Shown here: positions 23,944 to 24,732 of the stretch, piece after piece
Numbering within the stretch: position 1 is the stretch's first letter
How the letters are laid out: each line of letters opens with the position of its first letter
Assembly: GCA_900541475.1 (NCBI GenBank)
Contig: UQJV01000033.1
Location: 1 to 24,732, forward strand
Direction: 5' to 3'
From: an uncultured Collinsella sp.
GTDB lineage: Bacteria > Actinomycetota > Coriobacteriia > Coriobacteriales > Coriobacteriaceae
DNA length: 24,732 bases
Made by a program: the position numbers and the translations under genes
Notes under the pieces: generated by a model
The model's input: the letters and a program-made list of their open reading frames with translations, nothing else
Database searches by the model: none
Told to the model about the DNA's origin: nothing

Positions 23944-24600
23944 GTGAACGAGACCGTACGTCGCTTTTTGCCGATGGTCGATTTCCTGGAGCAGATACTC
24001 GGCAAAAACAGCGAAATCGTGCTGCACGATTTCTCGGATCCCGACCACGCCATCGTCGATATTCGCAACGGCATCGTGAGCGGCCGCAAGGTCGGCGGTC
24101 CCGCCACCGATCTGGCACTCAAGATCATGCACGATGGTACATATCGCGATCTGCCGTTCATTACGGGCTACGAAGGCCGCGGTGCCGGCGGCAAGACGCT
24201 GGAATCCGCAACGTACTTCATTCGCGAGGACGGCGAGATCGTCGGCATGCTCTGCGTCAACACTGATCTTTCGACCGTGCGCAACATCAGTGCCATGGCC
24301 CAGCAGCTTATGGCCTGCTTTGACGCCGCTCCCGCACGCACCGAGCCCTCCCCCATCGAGGTCGAAAGCCTTTCGGAGTCCACGCAGGAGCTCATCGACC
24401 GCAGTATTTCCGAGCTGCTCGAAAGCCGCGGGCAGGATGTCGCCTCGCTCGGCCAGGCCAACCGCGTCGATGTTATCCGCCATCTCAACGGCAACGGCGT
24501 GTTTATGCTCAAGGGCGCCGTTGCCTGCGCTGCCGCCGCGCTTGGAATCTCTGAGCCCAGCGTCTACCGCTATCTGCAAAAGGTCCGCAAGGAGGGCTAA
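23944..24600 (+). CDS. YheO/DauR-type transcriptional regulator, second copy
   Basis: The protein has the same family layout as the regulator at 1614: a PAS-like domain (about residues 5-115, with SEIVLHDFSD and NGIVSGRKVG) and a C-terminal helix-turn-helix (about 160-217, ALGISEPSVYRYLQK). The start is taken as GTG at 23944, because AAAGGAG (23931-23937) is well placed and this gives 218 residues, the normal family size. A longer reading to 23803 would add 47 residues with no family match. It diverges from the permease-ssnA-ygfK-xdhD operon and most likely controls it, perhaps in response to a purine or a breakdown product. The two copies in this window are clearly diverged, so they probably sense different signals. 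Confidence 0.85.
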   Translation: MNETVRRFLPMVDFLEQILGKNSEIVLHDFSDPDHAIVDIRNGIVSGRKVGGPATDLALKIMHDGTYRDLPFITGYEGRGAGGKTLESATYFIREDGEIVGMLCVNTDLSTVRNISAMAQQLMACFDAAPARTEPSPIEVESLSESTQELIDRSISELLESRGQDVASLGQANRVDVIRHLNGNGVFMLKGAVACAAAALGISEPSVYRYLQKVRKEG

Positions 24601-24637
24601 CCCACTGATCCCTTGGGGACGGAGGAAAACGGATCAT

Positions 24638-24660
24638 TTTTGTCGCATCGCTTGACAAAA
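24638..24660. repeat. Short inverted repeat after the second regulator
   Basis: TTTTGTC (24638-24644) and GACAAAA (24654-24660) pair around a 9-nt loop. It lies between the regulator stop and its terminator. It may belong to a dispersed intergenic element together with the preceding GGGGACGG stretch, but only one copy is in this window. Confidence 0.3.
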
Positions 24661-24683
24661 GACCCTGCAGCTCGCACTGAACT

Positions 24684-24724
24684 GCCTCCCATTTCTTGGA
24701 CATGAGAAATGGGAGGCTTTCTTT
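24684..24724 (+). terminator. Rho-independent terminator
   Basis: A perfect 13-bp stem, GCCTCCCATTTCT / AGAAATGGGAGGC (24684-24696, 24705-24717), is followed on the plus strand by TTTCTTT. It would end transcription of the regulator at 23944-24600. Confidence 0.9.
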
Positions 24725-24732
24725 ATGCGCGT

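Noticed and set aside
24652..24680. TTGACA as a -35 box of an outward promoter
   Set aside because: No -10-like hexamer at 16-18 bases, and the TTGACA is part of a small inverted repeat.

Overview
The window looks like chromosomal DNA from a gut actinobacterium of class Coriobacteriia, most likely Collinsella or a close relative. I infer this from the high GC, the strong G/C bias at third codon positions, the good Shine-Dalgarno sequences and the anaerobic gene set. I could not run a taxonomic search.

The two ends carry parts of the anaerobic purine (xanthine/urate) breakdown cluster known from E. coli as ygeX-ygfK-ssnA-xdhD and from other gut anaerobes. At the left is a diaminopropionate ammonia-lyase (ygeX, 122-1336, minus), divergent from a YheO-type regulator (1614-2267). 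At the right is a minus-strand run: NCS2 permease (22197-23591), ssnA (20646-22001), ygfK (17497-20496), a four-cluster ferredoxin (17006-17485) and a fused [2Fe-2S]/molybdopterin xanthine dehydrogenase (14217-16993). The last gene has one base missing, which splits its reading frame. This run diverges from a second YheO-type regulator (23944-24600). Together they could import a purine, hydroxylate it, open the ring and deaminate diaminopropionate.

About 12 kb of unrelated, partly defence-like DNA lies between the two arms: a one-helix membrane protein (2390-3421); a three-copy 33-bp tandem repeat; an S-box-like SAM riboswitch whose P1 helix overlaps the ribosome site of a 140-residue unknown protein (3785-4207); a GmrSD-like DUF262/DUF1524 nuclease (4275-6398); a large protein of unknown function (6850-9213) with gene relics on both sides; a DEDDh exonuclease (9578-10312); a DUF234-type ATPase (10410-11789) behind a perfect 24-bp inverted repeat; and an AbiEi/nuclease-like gene (12566-13564).

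The most unusual structure is a pair of arrays (11913-12269 and 13569-14108) on either side of the AbiEi/nuclease-like gene. They hold 14 full units and one decayed unit. Each unit is an imperfect palindrome of exactly 49 nt, and the period is 61-62 nt. Each unit carries two inverted half-sites of the form GGAAA-N-YRYR-T-CCC, and the variable core is almost always built from CG, CA, TG or TA steps. I know of no named element of this kind.
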